64,000 bases of DNA, taken from the NCBI RefSeq assembly GCF_025457425.1, contig NZ_JAMXIA010000001.1:3705955-3769954 (forward strand). Direction: 5' to 3'. Source of the DNA: Chryseobacterium foetidum. GTDB lineage: Bacteria > Bacteroidota > Bacteroidia > Flavobacteriales > Weeksellaceae. A program made the position numbers and the translations under genes. Shown piece after piece: positions 18,287-26,582 of this stretch. How positions within the stretch are numbered: position 1 is the stretch's first letter; each line of letters starts with the position of its first letter. Below the pieces are notes generated by a model. That model searched no databases and was not told the DNA's origin. It saw nothing but the letters and a program-made list of their open reading frames with translations.

Positions 18287-18337
18287 ATGAAAAAAATTTA
18301 AACTCACTTTCAACGCAGTCAATTTGTCGCCCAAAAA

Positions 18338-19327
18338 CTAATTTTTAATTAAATTATTGAAACTGATCAGGGCTTTTCCGCTTTCTAAACTTTCCTGTGC
18401 GAGCAAACGGCAATACTGATAAGAACCCCATTTTTTTGTGTGATAAAGGGCAACTGCTGCGTTGGCGACAACTACGGCATTTTGCTCTGGCGAACCATTT
18501 CCTTCCAATATATTTTTGAACAGCTCCGCAGATTCCTGAATGGTTGAGCCACCAGAAATATTTTGAGGATCGACAGGATTGAAACCTAGATCTATAGACG
18601 AATAAATTTCTTCACCGTTTTTCGTGATGATTTTGCTGTCTCCGGTAAGGCTGATTTCGTCGTAACCGTCCAGTCCATGTACCAAAATAAAGTCGCGGCT
18701 GTCTTTTTGGAGCAGATACTGATAAATTCTGGCAATCTCAAGATTGTAAACGCCGATCACTGAAAACTGTGGTTTTGCGGGATTAACCAACGGACCGAGC
18801 AGGTTGAAAAACGTGCGCAGACCCAGAGATTTTCTCAGAGCACCCACCGACTGTAACGCCGGATGGAAATAGGGAGCGTGGAGAAAGCAGATGTTGGCTC
18901 TTTCCAGATCCTGATTGAGTTCTTCGGAAGTTTTTTTGAACTGATATCCCAGTGCTTCCAAAACATTTGATGAACCGGTAATGGCTGATGCTCCGTAGTT
19001 CCCGTGCTTGGTCACTTTTTGTCCGGCTCCGGCAACGATGAAACTTGCTAAAGTAGAAATGTTGATCGTGTTTTTTCCGTCGCCACCGGTTCCCACGATG
19101 TCGACTGTGTTTTCTGCTTCGATGTTCACTTCAACAGCCATGGCGAGCAAGGCCTGTCTGAAGCCTTCGAGCTCTTCCAAAGTGATATTGCGCATCAGAA
19201 AAATATTGACGAAAGCTGTGACTTCGGTTGCGTTGAATTTATTTTGAGCAATTTCAATCATAATCGCTTTTGCTTCCGATTTTGATAAGGTGTGATGATT
19301 GAAAAGGTATTCTAATATTTCTTTCAT
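18338..19327 (-). CDS. trpD: Anthranilate phosphoribosyltransferase
   Basis: A 329-residue enzyme that transfers phosphoribose from PRPP to anthranilate. The PRPP-binding GTGGDGKNTINIST is at about 79-92, KHGNYGASAITGSSNVLE follows, and FLHAPYFHPALQSV and RTFFNLLGPLVNPA are intact. Not fused to TrpG. It lies 86 bases after trpG and before the large repeat-containing gap. Confidence 0.97.
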   Translation of the reverse strand: MKEILEYLFNHHTLSKSEAKAIMIEIAQNKFNATEVTAFVNIFLMRNITLEELEGFRQALLAMAVEVNIEAENTVDIVGTGGDGKNTINISTLASFIVAGAGQKVTKHGNYGASAITGSSNVLEALGYQFKKTSEELNQDLERANICFLHAPYFHPALQSVGALRKSLGLRTFFNLLGPLVNPAKPQFSVIGVYNLEIARIYQYLLQKDSRDFILVHGLDGYDEISLTGDSKIITKNGEEIYSSIDLGFNPVDPQNISGGSTIQESAELFKNILEGNGSPEQNAVVVANAAVALYHTKKWGSYQYCRLLAQESLESGKALISFNNLIKN

Positions 19328-19413
19328 TATTGTAATTGTTGCTGGTTGTTAGTCTTTACTTGTTGGTTTTACAGCAGCTTAGAATTTAGCTGTCAACTGT
19401 CAACCAAAACGCA

Positions 19414-20028
19414 TCAACCTATTAAAAAATTTCTGATAATCTGCTCTCCATAAGGCGTCAAAATACTTTCAGGGTGAAACTGTACGCCGTGAACATCATA
19501 ATTTCTGTGTTGCAAAGCCATGATCATTCCGTCGTTATCTGTTGCGGTGATTTCCAGTTCCGCAGGAAAATTTTCAGGATTGACTGCCCAGCTGTGGTAT
19601 CTTCCAACCTCAATTTCTGTGGGTAAATCTTTGAATAATTTTACATTTTCCCTGATGGTTTTTGAAGATGTCGCCACACCGTGAAAAATTTCGGTGAGGT
19701 TAATCAAATTTCCGCCAAATGCTTCTGCGATAGCCTGCTGACCGAGACAAACTCCCAAAATGCTTTTTGTTGGCGCATATTTTTTAATTAAATCCAATAA
19801 AATTCCTGCTTCTTCGGGAATTCCGGGACCTGGAGAAAGGATGATTTTATCATATTTTTCGATTTCTTCCAATGAAATTTCATCGTTTCGGTAAACGTCT
19901 ACTTTTTGATTTGAAATTCTTTCGATCATCTGAACAAGGTTGTAGGTAAAGCTGTCGTAGTTATCGAAAACCAATATTTTGGTTGATGGTTGCTGACTAT
20001 CGATTGTTGCTATATTATTGTCTTTCAT
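19414..20028 (-). CDS. trpG: Anthranilate synthase component II (glutamine amidotransferase)
   Basis: A 204-residue class I amidotransferase that supplies ammonia to TrpE. Nucleophile Cys94 in LGVCLGQQA, the SPGPGIPEEAG loop near 65-75, and the His/Glu pair in GVQFHPESIL near 184. Such subunits can serve both TrpE and PabB; operon position favours anthranilate. It starts 15 bases after trpE. The start at 20028 adds a short tail before the conserved ILVFDNYDSFTYN. Confidence 0.96.
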   Translation of the reverse strand: MKDNNIATIDSQQPSTKILVFDNYDSFTYNLVQMIERISNQKVDVYRNDEISLEEIEKYDKIILSPGPGIPEEAGILLDLIKKYAPTKSILGVCLGQQAIAEAFGGNLINLTEIFHGVATSSKTIRENVKLFKDLPTEIEVGRYHSWAVNPENFPAELEITATDNDGMIMALQHRNYDVHGVQFHPESILTPYGEQIIRNFLIG

Positions 20029-20043
20029 TCTGTTTTTTTTAAA

Positions 20044-21468
20044 TTAATTAGTCACCAATTTCTCTGCCTTTTCAACGGCTCTTTTCAAAGCATTCAGTTT
20101 ATTATTGACTTCTTCCAATTCGTTTTCAGGAACTGACTTCGCCACCAAACCTGCTCCTGCCTGATAAAAAAGTGTATTGTTTTTACTTAAAAAAGTTCTG
20201 ATCATAATTGCCTGATTGCAATCGCCGTTTAAGCCGACCATCCCGATGCAACCGCCGTAATATCCGCGGGAATCTTTTTCGTATTCGTTGATGAGTTGAA
20301 GGGCTTTATATTTCGGTGCTCCGCTCAAAGTTCCCTGCGGAAATGTGGTAGAAACGATGTCAAATGGATTGGTCTTTTCTTCCAGTTCTGCCGTTACTTC
20401 GCTGACCATGTGAATCACGTGTGAGAAAAGCTGAATTTCCTTCAGTTTGGTAACCGTTACGTTTTTGCCCATTTTCCCTAAATCATTTCTCGCCAAATCA
20501 ACTAACATCGTATGTTCGGCGTTTTCTTTCGGGTCATTTTTTAAAGCTTCCGCAGACTGCAAATCGGTTTCAAAATCGCCGCTTCTTTTGAAAGTTCCGG
20601 CAATCGGATGAATAATAGCTCTATTTTTTTTAATAATCAACTGACTTTCAGGGCTTGAACCGAATAATTTATAATTTCCATAATCGAAGAAAAATAAATA
20701 AGGAGAAGGATTGATATTTCTCAAAGCACGATAAACATTAAATTCATCACCTTTAAATTTCTGTTCAAATCTTCTGCTCAGAACCAACTGAAACACGTCG
20801 CCTCTTTTGCAGTGTTTCTGCGCTTTTTCAACCAATTCCAGATATTCTTCATCGGTAAGATTTGAGGTCTCAAAACCATCTTTTTCAAAAGGATAAACGA
20901 GTGCATTTTTATTTTTAATTAAATCTTTCAGTAATCTAATTTCAGATTTTACACCGTCAATTTGATTTTCAAAAAAGTGCATTTCATCATTAAAATGATT
21001 AATAGCAATTACATACTGATAAAGTCTGTATCGCAAAACCGGAATTTCAACTTCTTTGCTTTGAGGTTTAAATTCAATATTTTCAAAAAGCGGAACGGCT
21101 TCAAAACTTGTATATCCAAAGAGACTCTGTGCAGTTTCTTCAATTGAATCATTGGTTTTTTCGCAGACGAAAGCTTTGGAAAAACTGTTGAGTAAATTTG
21201 TTACTTTTATGTCTTCTAACGGCTTTTTCTCCGGACTTTCGTTGGGGAATTTTACTTCAAACTCGTGCAGGTTTTTAATTTCAATTCCTGCAATGGCATT
21301 GACAGCAATGAAGGAGAAGTTGTTGTCGATATTTTTCGCATCTGAACTTTCCAAAAGAATGGTGTCGCGGAATTTATCCCGTATCTGAAGATAAATATTC
21401 ATCGGAGTCTGCAGGTCTCCGAGTGATTTTGAAGATGTGGTTTTTATATTGATTTTGTTGGTAAACAT
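20044..21468 (-). CDS. trpE: Anthranilate synthase component I
   Basis: A 474-residue chorismate-using enzyme that makes anthranilate with TrpG. The C-terminal chorismate-binding domain is intact: RGDVFQLVLSRRF, SPSPYLFFF-like NPSPYLFFFDYG, IHPIAGTFKRSGD, EHTMLVDLARNDLG, FPQGTLSGAPKYKAL and YYGGCIGMVG. The N-terminal domain is shorter than in enterobacteria but normal for Bacteroidota. It is the first structural gene behind the attenuator at 21493-21637. Confidence 0.96.
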   Translation of the reverse strand: MFTNKINIKTTSSKSLGDLQTPMNIYLQIRDKFRDTILLESSDAKNIDNNFSFIAVNAIAGIEIKNLHEFEVKFPNESPEKKPLEDIKVTNLLNSFSKAFVCEKTNDSIEETAQSLFGYTSFEAVPLFENIEFKPQSKEVEIPVLRYRLYQYVIAINHFNDEMHFFENQIDGVKSEIRLLKDLIKNKNALVYPFEKDGFETSNLTDEEYLELVEKAQKHCKRGDVFQLVLSRRFEQKFKGDEFNVYRALRNINPSPYLFFFDYGNYKLFGSSPESQLIIKKNRAIIHPIAGTFKRSGDFETDLQSAEALKNDPKENAEHTMLVDLARNDLGKMGKNVTVTKLKEIQLFSHVIHMVSEVTAELEEKTNPFDIVSTTFPQGTLSGAPKYKALQLINEYEKDSRGYYGGCIGMVGLNGDCNQAIMIRTFLSKNNTLFYQAGAGLVAKSVPENELEEVNNKLNALKRAVEKAEKLVTN

Positions 21469-21492
21469 TTTATTTTTTTAATTAATTGGCAT

Positions 21493-21524
21493 AAAAAAAG
21501 ACTTCAACGCAATCGTCAAAGTCT
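21493..21524 (-). terminator. trp attenuator (intrinsic terminator of the leader)
   Basis: On the minus strand AGACTTTGACG, loop ATTG, CGTTGAAGTCT, then six or more T: 11 base pairs including two G-U pairs. It lies between the leader peptide stop and trpE. The upstream segment TCGTCGGGTCT at 21582-21592 can pair with its 5' arm (11 pairs, one bulged U, two G-U), forming the alternative antiterminator. Confidence 0.9.
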
Positions 21525-21559
21525 CTGTATGTTTTTCTATAAAATTCCTGCTGTAAAAA

Positions 21560-21637
21560 TTAACAACACGACAATAGCATCAGACCCGACGAAGAGTTTG
21601 ATTGCCACCACCAATTTTTGTTAACTGAATTAATCAT
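21560..21637 (-). CDS. trpL: trp operon leader peptide (25 residues, three Trp in a row)
   Basis: A short frame ATG 21637 to TAA 21560 encodes MINSVNKNWWWQSNSSSGLM plus LLSCC. Three consecutive TGG codons (21605-21613) sit just ahead of the antiterminator segment, which lies inside codons 16-19. When charged tRNA-Trp is scarce, a ribosome stalled on the Trp codons leaves that segment free to pair with the terminator arm, allowing read-through into trpE; a ribosome that reaches the stop covers it. This is the classic attenuation arrangement. The start is only five bases from the -7 element, so the mRNA may be leaderless. Confidence 0.9.
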   Translation of the reverse strand: MINSVNKNWWWQSNSSSGLMLLSCC

Positions 21638-21641
21638 GGGA

Positions 21642-21649
21642 CAAATGTA
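21642..21649 (-). promoter_or_regulatory. -7 promoter element of the trp operon
   Basis: TACATTTG on the minus strand matches TAnnTTTG exactly. Its last base is five nucleotides before the trpL ATG, so transcription should begin at or within a few bases of that codon. Confidence 0.7.
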
Positions 21650-21767
21650 GAACTTTTTTTAATATGAGAAATAAAAAATTTTAAAAATGAAAATTTATTT
21701 TTCCTTTGAATCAGTTTAAATATGACTTAAAAAACCTTTAAATCCCGAATTTCAATTATTATTTTTA

Positions 21768-21775
21768 TATTTTTG
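21768..21775 (+). promoter_or_regulatory. -7 promoter element for the small lipoprotein/cytochrome/rlmF genes
   Basis: TATTTTTG, an exact TAnnTTTG match, 72 bases before the ATG at 21847. Confidence 0.55.
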
Positions 21776-21846
21776 TGAGCGAAAATTAAAAGAGATGAAG
21801 TCAACACTGATTTCATTTTAAATTTATAAAAATTAAATATATTCAT

Positions 21847-22062
21847 ATGAAAAAAGTATTGGCAATCGCATTTATCGGAGGTTTAGTAATGGCAAGCTGC
21901 TCAAAAAAAGCAGACCATTCTTTACAGGACAGCAACACGATGTTGGAAGAACCTGAAGTAAAAACAGTACCTGCTGATTCTACAGCTAAGACCGAAACTG
22001 CTCCTGCCGCAGCGATTCCTGCACCGTCACCATCTACAGATTCTACAGGAACAAACAAATAA
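21847..22062 (+). CDS. Small lipoprotein, Ala/Pro/Thr-rich
   Basis: A 71-residue protein with a clear lipoprotein signal (VMASC, Cys18) followed by a polar, disordered tail rich in Thr, Pro, Ala and Ser (ETAPAAAIPAPSPS). No domain is recognised. Its stop overlaps the start of the next gene by one base (TAATG), so the two are translationally coupled; a role with the adjacent cytochrome, for example as an envelope tether, is only a guess. Confidence 0.75.
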   Translation: MKKVLAIAFIGGLVMASCSKKADHSLQDSNTMLEEPEVKTVPADSTAKTETAPAAAIPAPSPSTDSTGTNK

Positions 22063-22430
22063 TGAAAAAACTGTTTTTGGCTGGAATGACGGGCTTACTT
22101 GTCATTTCATGTTCTAAAAAAGAGACTTCCGAACCGCAATCTACAGAATCAAAAGATGTAGCAACTTCGGTTGTAAGCAATTCTTCGGGGCAAACCATGA
22201 TTGAAACGTCTGACTGTCTGTCCTGTCACAGCATCGACGAGAGAATGATCGGTCCTTCGTACAGAGAAATTGCCGAAAAATATTCTGAAAAAGACATCGA
22301 ACTGCTGGCTTCAAAAATCATTGAAGGCGGAAGTGGTGTGTGGGGAAGTGTTCCGATGCAGCCTCATCCGCAGTTTTCGAAGGAAGATGCCAAAAAAATG
22401 GTGGAATATATTCTGAAACAGAAAAAATAA
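22062..22430 (+). CDS. Cytochrome c (class I) lipoprotein
   Basis: A 122-residue lipoprotein (lipobox VISC, Cys17) with a single heme-attachment motif CLSCH at 52-56 and a candidate distal ligand Met in VPMQPHPQ near 97. IGPSYREIAEKY and the C-terminal KMVEYILKQKK helix match small c551/c552-type electron carriers. It should be anchored in the envelope and shuttle electrons in the periplasm. Its redox partner is not encoded next to it. Confidence 0.88.
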   Translation: MKKLFLAGMTGLLVISCSKKETSEPQSTESKDVATSVVSNSSGQTMIETSDCLSCHSIDERMIGPSYREIAEKYSEKDIELLASKIIEGGSGVWGSVPMQPHPQFSKEDAKKMVEYILKQKK

Positions 22431-22433
22431 TTC

Positions 22434-23357
22434 ATGACCACCGAAAAATCAGGACTGCACACAAGAAATCTTCACAGAAATTCTTATAATTTCGACGAAC
22501 TGATTTCCTGTGTGCCGGAACTGAAACATTATGTTTTTACCAATGCGTACGGAAATTTAACGATCAATTTCAGTATTCCCAAAGCGGTAAAACTGTTGAA
22601 CAAATCTTTGCTGCAGCATTTTTATCAGGTGAGAAACTGGGATATACCCGACGAAAATCTTTGTCCGCCCATTCCGGGACGTGCCGATTACATTCATTAC
22701 ATCGCCGATCTACTGGCAGGAAATTCAAAAGAAATTCCGAAAGGTTCATCAGTCAAAGGTATTGACATTGGGACGGGAGCCAATCTGGTATATCCGTTAA
22801 TTGCTCATCAATCGTACGGTTGGGAAATGTTAGGAACAGACATCAATCAGAAATCTTTAGACAATGCCCAGAAGATTTTGGATGAAAATCCTGATTTTTC
22901 TGAAAAAATTCAGTTGAAATTTCAGCCGGAATCCAATTTTATCTTTAAAAATATTCTTACTTCTCAGGATAAATTCACATTTTCGATGTGCAATCCGCCT
23001 TTTCATGATTCTGAGGAATCAGCAATGAAAGGAAATCTTCGTAAGACAAAAAATCTAAAAAATTCAAAAGCTCAAAAACCTACTCTCAATTTCAGCGGAC
23101 AGCATGCTGAATTATGGTGTGAAGGTGGTGAAATCGCTTTTATCTCAAAAATGATTGAGGAAAGTGTTTTATTTTCTTTACAAATTCTGTGGTTTACGTG
23201 TCTGGTTTCAAAAAAGGAAAATTTATTTAAATTAAATTCACTTTTAAAGAAAGTAGACGCTCTCGAAGTAAAAACAATCGACATGGCGCAAGGACAAAAG
23301 GTCAGCCGCATTTTAGCATGGACTTTTGTGCCTAAAAACAGAAGAAATAGTTTTTGA
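22434..23357 (+). CDS. rlmF: 23S rRNA (adenine(1618)-N(6))-methyltransferase
   Basis: A 307-residue SAM-dependent enzyme that methylates A1618 of 23S rRNA. It has the SAM-binding GIDIGTGANLVYPL near 110, the catalytic NPPFH motif in MCNPPFHDSEESA, and the family segment NFSGQHAELWCEGGEIAFI. Start ATG 22434 lies three bases after the cytochrome stop, suggesting cotranscription, though the functions are unrelated. Confidence 0.93.
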   Translation: MTTEKSGLHTRNLHRNSYNFDELISCVPELKHYVFTNAYGNLTINFSIPKAVKLLNKSLLQHFYQVRNWDIPDENLCPPIPGRADYIHYIADLLAGNSKEIPKGSSVKGIDIGTGANLVYPLIAHQSYGWEMLGTDINQKSLDNAQKILDENPDFSEKIQLKFQPESNFIFKNILTSQDKFTFSMCNPPFHDSEESAMKGNLRKTKNLKNSKAQKPTLNFSGQHAELWCEGGEIAFISKMIEESVLFSLQILWFTCLVSKKENLFKLNSLLKKVDALEVKTIDMAQGQKVSRILAWTFVPKNRRNSF

Positions 23358-23424
23358 AAAGATTTTTCTGTTTAAATTCTAAGAATTATTTTTTTATTCT
23401 TGGTAAATATCATCTTAACAGATG

Positions 23425-23514
23425 CAAATATCGCAGCCCGACTTGAGTGGAGCTCTTTTTGTGAGGAGGAACGACGAGCAAAAAAGCGGGAACGGAAGGC
23501 GGAAATTGCTGCCC
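23425..23514. repeat. Composite hairpin element, family 2, copy D
   Basis: Left arm ATCGCAGCCCGACTTGAG, TGGAGCTCTTTTTG, a 15-base insert, CAAAAAAGCGGGAACGGAAG and right arm GCGGAAATTGCTGCCC. Arms match the copy at 18165-18286; the insert does not. It occupies most of the 299-base gap before lysS. Confidence 0.7.
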
Positions 23515-23625
23515 AAATAATTCACATCTTCAATCCAATATAAAACTTTTGTGACTTTTGACTGCGTCGAATCTACGATTTATGTCTAAAACAAATTTGA
23601 GGTTTCATAAACGTTTAAATTTCCT

Positions 23626-23633
23626 TATTTTTG
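23626..23633 (+). promoter_or_regulatory. -7 promoter element of lysS
   Basis: TATTTTTG matches TAnnTTTG, 24 bases before the lysS ATG. Confidence 0.6.
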
Positions 23634-23656
23634 CAATTCGAAAAAATTGAATTATA

Positions 23657-25357
23657 ATGCAATTATCAGAACAGGAAATCATTAGAAGAGAAAAGCTGAC
23701 TAAGCTTGTTGAAATAGGAATCAACGCATTCCCTGCAGAAGAATACACGGTTACAGATACTACAGAATCTATAAAACAGAATTTTTCTGAAAGTAAACAG
23801 GTGAAGATTGCGGGCAGACTGATGTCTCGCCGTATTCAGGGGAAGGCTTCTTTTGCTGAATTGCAGGATTCTACAGGAAAAATTCAGGTGTACTTCAACA
23901 GAGACGAAATCTGTACAGGAGAAGATAAAACTTTATACAATGACGTTTACAAACACCTTTTAGACATCGGTGATATTATCGGAATTGAAGGTGAACTGTT
24001 CACAACTCAGGTTGGAGAAAAAACTGTTTTGGTGAAAAACTTTACGCTTTTAACGAAAACTTTAAGACCGCTTCCGCAACCAAGAACTGATGAAAATGGA
24101 GTAGTACATGATGCTTTTAACGATGCTGAATTGAGATACAGACAACGTTATGTAGATTTAATCGTGAATCCTCATGTAAAGGAAACTTTTGTGAAGAGAA
24201 CAAAAATGTACACAGCAATGCGTCAGTTTTTCAATGACGCTGGTTACATTGAAGTTGAAACTCCGGTTTTACAGGCAATTCCTGGTGGAGCTGCAGCAAG
24301 ACCGTTCATTACGCATCATAATGCTTTAGACATTCCTTTATATATGAGAATTGCTAACGAATTGTATCTGAAAAGATTGATCGTTGGTGGTTTTGACGGT
24401 GTATATGAATTCTCAAAAAATTTCAGAAATGAAGGAATGGACAGAACGCACAATCCTGAATTTACAGTAATGGAAATCTATGTTGCTTACAAAGATTACT
24501 ATTGGATGATGGATTTCACTGAGAAAATGATTGAACATTGTGCGATTGCGGTAAACGGAACTACAAAAGCGAAATTTGGTGATCAGGAAATTGATTTCAA
24601 AGCTCCATACGCAAGAGTTTCCATGACGGAAGCGATCATAAAATATACAGGTTTCGATATTACCGGAAAATCTGAGCAGGAATTGTTTGATTTTGCCAAA
24701 TCTATCGGTATCGAGGTGAATGAAACGATGGGTAAAGGAAAATTAATTGACGAGATTTTTGGTGAGAAATGTGAAGGTAACTTCATTCAGCCGACTTTCA
24801 TTACCGATTATCCTGTAGAAATGTCGCCTTTAACCAAAAAACACAGAAGTCAGGAAGGTCTTACCGAGCGTTTTGAATTGATGGTTTGTGGTAAAGAAAT
24901 TGCCAATGCTTATTCAGAATTAAATGATCCGATTGATCAGAGAGCACGTTTTGAAGATCAGTTAAAATTAGCTGAAAAAGGAGACGACGAAGCAGGACAA
25001 TTCATTGATGAAGACTTCTTGAGAGCTTTGGAATACGGAATGCCGCCAACTTCAGGAATGGGAATCGGAATGGACAGATTAATTATGTTTTTAACGGATA
25101 ACGCATCCATTCAGGAAGTATTGTTCTTCCCACAAATGAAGCCGGAAAAAACAGTCTCACAGGTTGAATTGGGAGAAGATGAAAAAGTGATTTTGGAAAT
25201 TTTAAACTCACGTGAAGAAGTATTTTCTTTAGCTGAAGTAAAAGAAAGAAGTCAGTTATCCGGAAAAAAATGGGATAAAGCTTCCAAAACTTTAACCAAA
25301 GGAGGTTTGGTTAAAGTGGAGAAAATTGATGAAAATGTTTTGATGAAGTTGGTTTAA
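23657..25357 (+). CDS. lysS: Lysyl-tRNA synthetase, class II
   Basis: A 566-residue enzyme that charges tRNA-Lys. The OB-fold anticodon domain spans about 50-140 (KIAGRLMSRRIQGKASFAEL). Class II motif 2 is FRNEGMDRTHNPEFTVMEIY and motif 3 is GMGIGMDRLIMFLTD. After motif 3 there is a ~65-residue C-terminal extension typical of Bacteroidota enzymes, ending KIDENVLMKLV. The last ~30 codons are duplicated, with substitutions, at 26334-26426, beyond an intervening methyltransferase gene, so this 3' end may have been replaced or duplicated by recombination. Confidence 0.97.
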   Translation: MQLSEQEIIRREKLTKLVEIGINAFPAEEYTVTDTTESIKQNFSESKQVKIAGRLMSRRIQGKASFAELQDSTGKIQVYFNRDEICTGEDKTLYNDVYKHLLDIGDIIGIEGELFTTQVGEKTVLVKNFTLLTKTLRPLPQPRTDENGVVHDAFNDAELRYRQRYVDLIVNPHVKETFVKRTKMYTAMRQFFNDAGYIEVETPVLQAIPGGAAARPFITHHNALDIPLYMRIANELYLKRLIVGGFDGVYEFSKNFRNEGMDRTHNPEFTVMEIYVAYKDYYWMMDFTEKMIEHCAIAVNGTTKAKFGDQEIDFKAPYARVSMTEAIIKYTGFDITGKSEQELFDFAKSIGIEVNETMGKGKLIDEIFGEKCEGNFIQPTFITDYPVEMSPLTKKHRSQEGLTERFELMVCGKEIANAYSELNDPIDQRARFEDQLKLAEKGDDEAGQFIDEDFLRALEYGMPPTSGMGIGMDRLIMFLTDNASIQEVLFFPQMKPEKTVSQVELGEDEKVILEILNSREEVFSLAEVKERSQLSGKKWDKASKTLTKGGLVKVEKIDENVLMKLV

Positions 25358-25389
25358 AAAATATTAACTATCAATAAAATTAAAAAAAA

Positions 25390-26154
25390 ATGCACTTACA
25401 ATTGATGATCGAAAAAGTAAAGTTGAGAATTGATCTTTATCTTAATTACCGGAAAAATCAGAAATGGTTTAAGGAATTTCACCATCTTTTTGAAAATCAA
25501 AAAGGTTTGGAAATTGGAGGACCAAGTTTGATCTTTCAGGAAGATATTCTGAACGTTTATGAATTGGCTAAAACTGTTGACGGTGTGAATTTCAGCTCCA
25601 ATACAGTGTGGGAGGGTGAAATTAAAGATAATGTTTACAAGTATGCGGAAAATAAAACAGGTACTCAGTTTATATTAGACGGAACAGATTTGAACCAAAT
25701 TCACGATAACTCTTACGATTTTTTACTTTCGAGCCATAATCTTGAGCATATTGCAAACCCATTAAAAGCTGTGGAAGAGTGGGTAAGAGTATTAAAGAAA
25801 GGAGGTGCATTGGTTCTTATTTTACCAGATAAACGTTACACATTTGATATTAACAGGCCTTATACTAAATTTGATCATATTCTTGATGATTTTAGAAATA
25901 ATGTTGACGAATATGATCTTACACACATAGATGAGATTTTGAAACTTCATGATTTGAGGAGGGATAATGGTGCACCAAAGGATATCGACAAATTCAGAGA
26001 AAGGTGTGAGAAAAACTTCGATAACAGATGTTTGCATCATCATGTCTTTAGCACAGATCTTCTGGCTGAAATTTATAATCATTTTGATCTTGAAATTTTA
26101 GGACAGAAATTTATCGAACCGGTTCATAAAGTAATTATTGGGCGGAAGAGATAA
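25390..26154 (+). CDS. Class I SAM-dependent methyltransferase
   Basis: A 254-residue protein with a Methyltransf_11-like domain: motif I appears as GLEIGGPS (about 40-47), DYDFLLSSHNLEHIANP-type motif near 110-125 and VLKKGGALVLILPD near 137-150. The C-terminal region (HHHVFSTDLLAEIYNHF) resembles methyltransferases that act on glycans or small molecules. Substrate is unknown. It sits 32 bases after lysS and is followed by a second lysS 3' end, so it seems to be an inserted gene. Start could also be Met6 at 25405. Confidence 0.8.
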   Translation: MHLQLMIEKVKLRIDLYLNYRKNQKWFKEFHHLFENQKGLEIGGPSLIFQEDILNVYELAKTVDGVNFSSNTVWEGEIKDNVYKYAENKTGTQFILDGTDLNQIHDNSYDFLLSSHNLEHIANPLKAVEEWVRVLKKGGALVLILPDKRYTFDINRPYTKFDHILDDFRNNVDEYDLTHIDEILKLHDLRRDNGAPKDIDKFRERCEKNFDNRCLHHHVFSTDLLAEIYNHFDLEILGQKFIEPVHKVIIGRKR

Positions 26155-26333
26155 TTTATTTAGCAAATGTGGATTATAAAAAAATATCCGCACTAAAATA
26201 AAAAAATACAGAACTAACTAAACTGAGAAAGAGAACATACAGGAAAGTGTGCTTTTTTTTGATTTTTTCTCCTCTCGCTAATCTCTCAGCAAAAAGTATT
26301 TACTTTGCAGAATTTAAATAGGTCAATCAGCCT

Positions 26334-26426
26334 AAAAAAATGATATAAATCTTCCAAAACTTTGACCAAAGGAGGTTGGGTGAAAGTGGAGAAGATTGAT
26401 GAGAATGTTTTGATGAAGTTGATTTA
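26334..26426 (+). pseudogene. Duplicated 3' end of lysS (remnant)
   Basis: These ~93 bases match the end of lysS (25265-25357) at roughly 90% identity by eye. In the lysS frame they read KSSKTLTKGGWVKVEKIDEN and VLMKLI, then TAA. A TGA stop replaces the Trp codon near the 5' end. Most differences are at third codon positions (TTA/TTG, GTT/GTG, AAA/AAG, GAA/GAG), so the copy diverged while coding, as a lysS end from a related lineage would. Weaker similarity may extend back to about 26316. It is followed by a terminator at 26451. Confidence 0.85.
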
Positions 26427-26450
26427 AAACCATTCAAAATACTATAGTTT

Positions 26451-26480
26451 AGAGCAGATTTTTTTAAAGTCTGCTCTTTT
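26451..26480 (+). terminator. Terminator after the lysS remnant
   Basis: AGAGCAGA, an 11-base T/A-rich loop, TCTGCTCT, TTT. It sits where a lysS terminator would be expected relative to the remnant; lysS itself has none directly after its stop. The rest of 26155-26582 has no gene. Confidence 0.75.
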
Positions 26481-26582
26481 CATTACGATATGTTTTTTCT
26501 CCATGAATTTTAAACCAAATTTTAAGTTTGAAATTTTAAACAATAAAACACTATTTTTCCGTTTTTAATAAAACATTTTGAG

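Noticed and set aside
25358..26333. Complete integrative element at lysS
   Set aside because: No integrase, transposase or short perfect attachment repeats were found; only one cargo gene and the lysS remnant are present.
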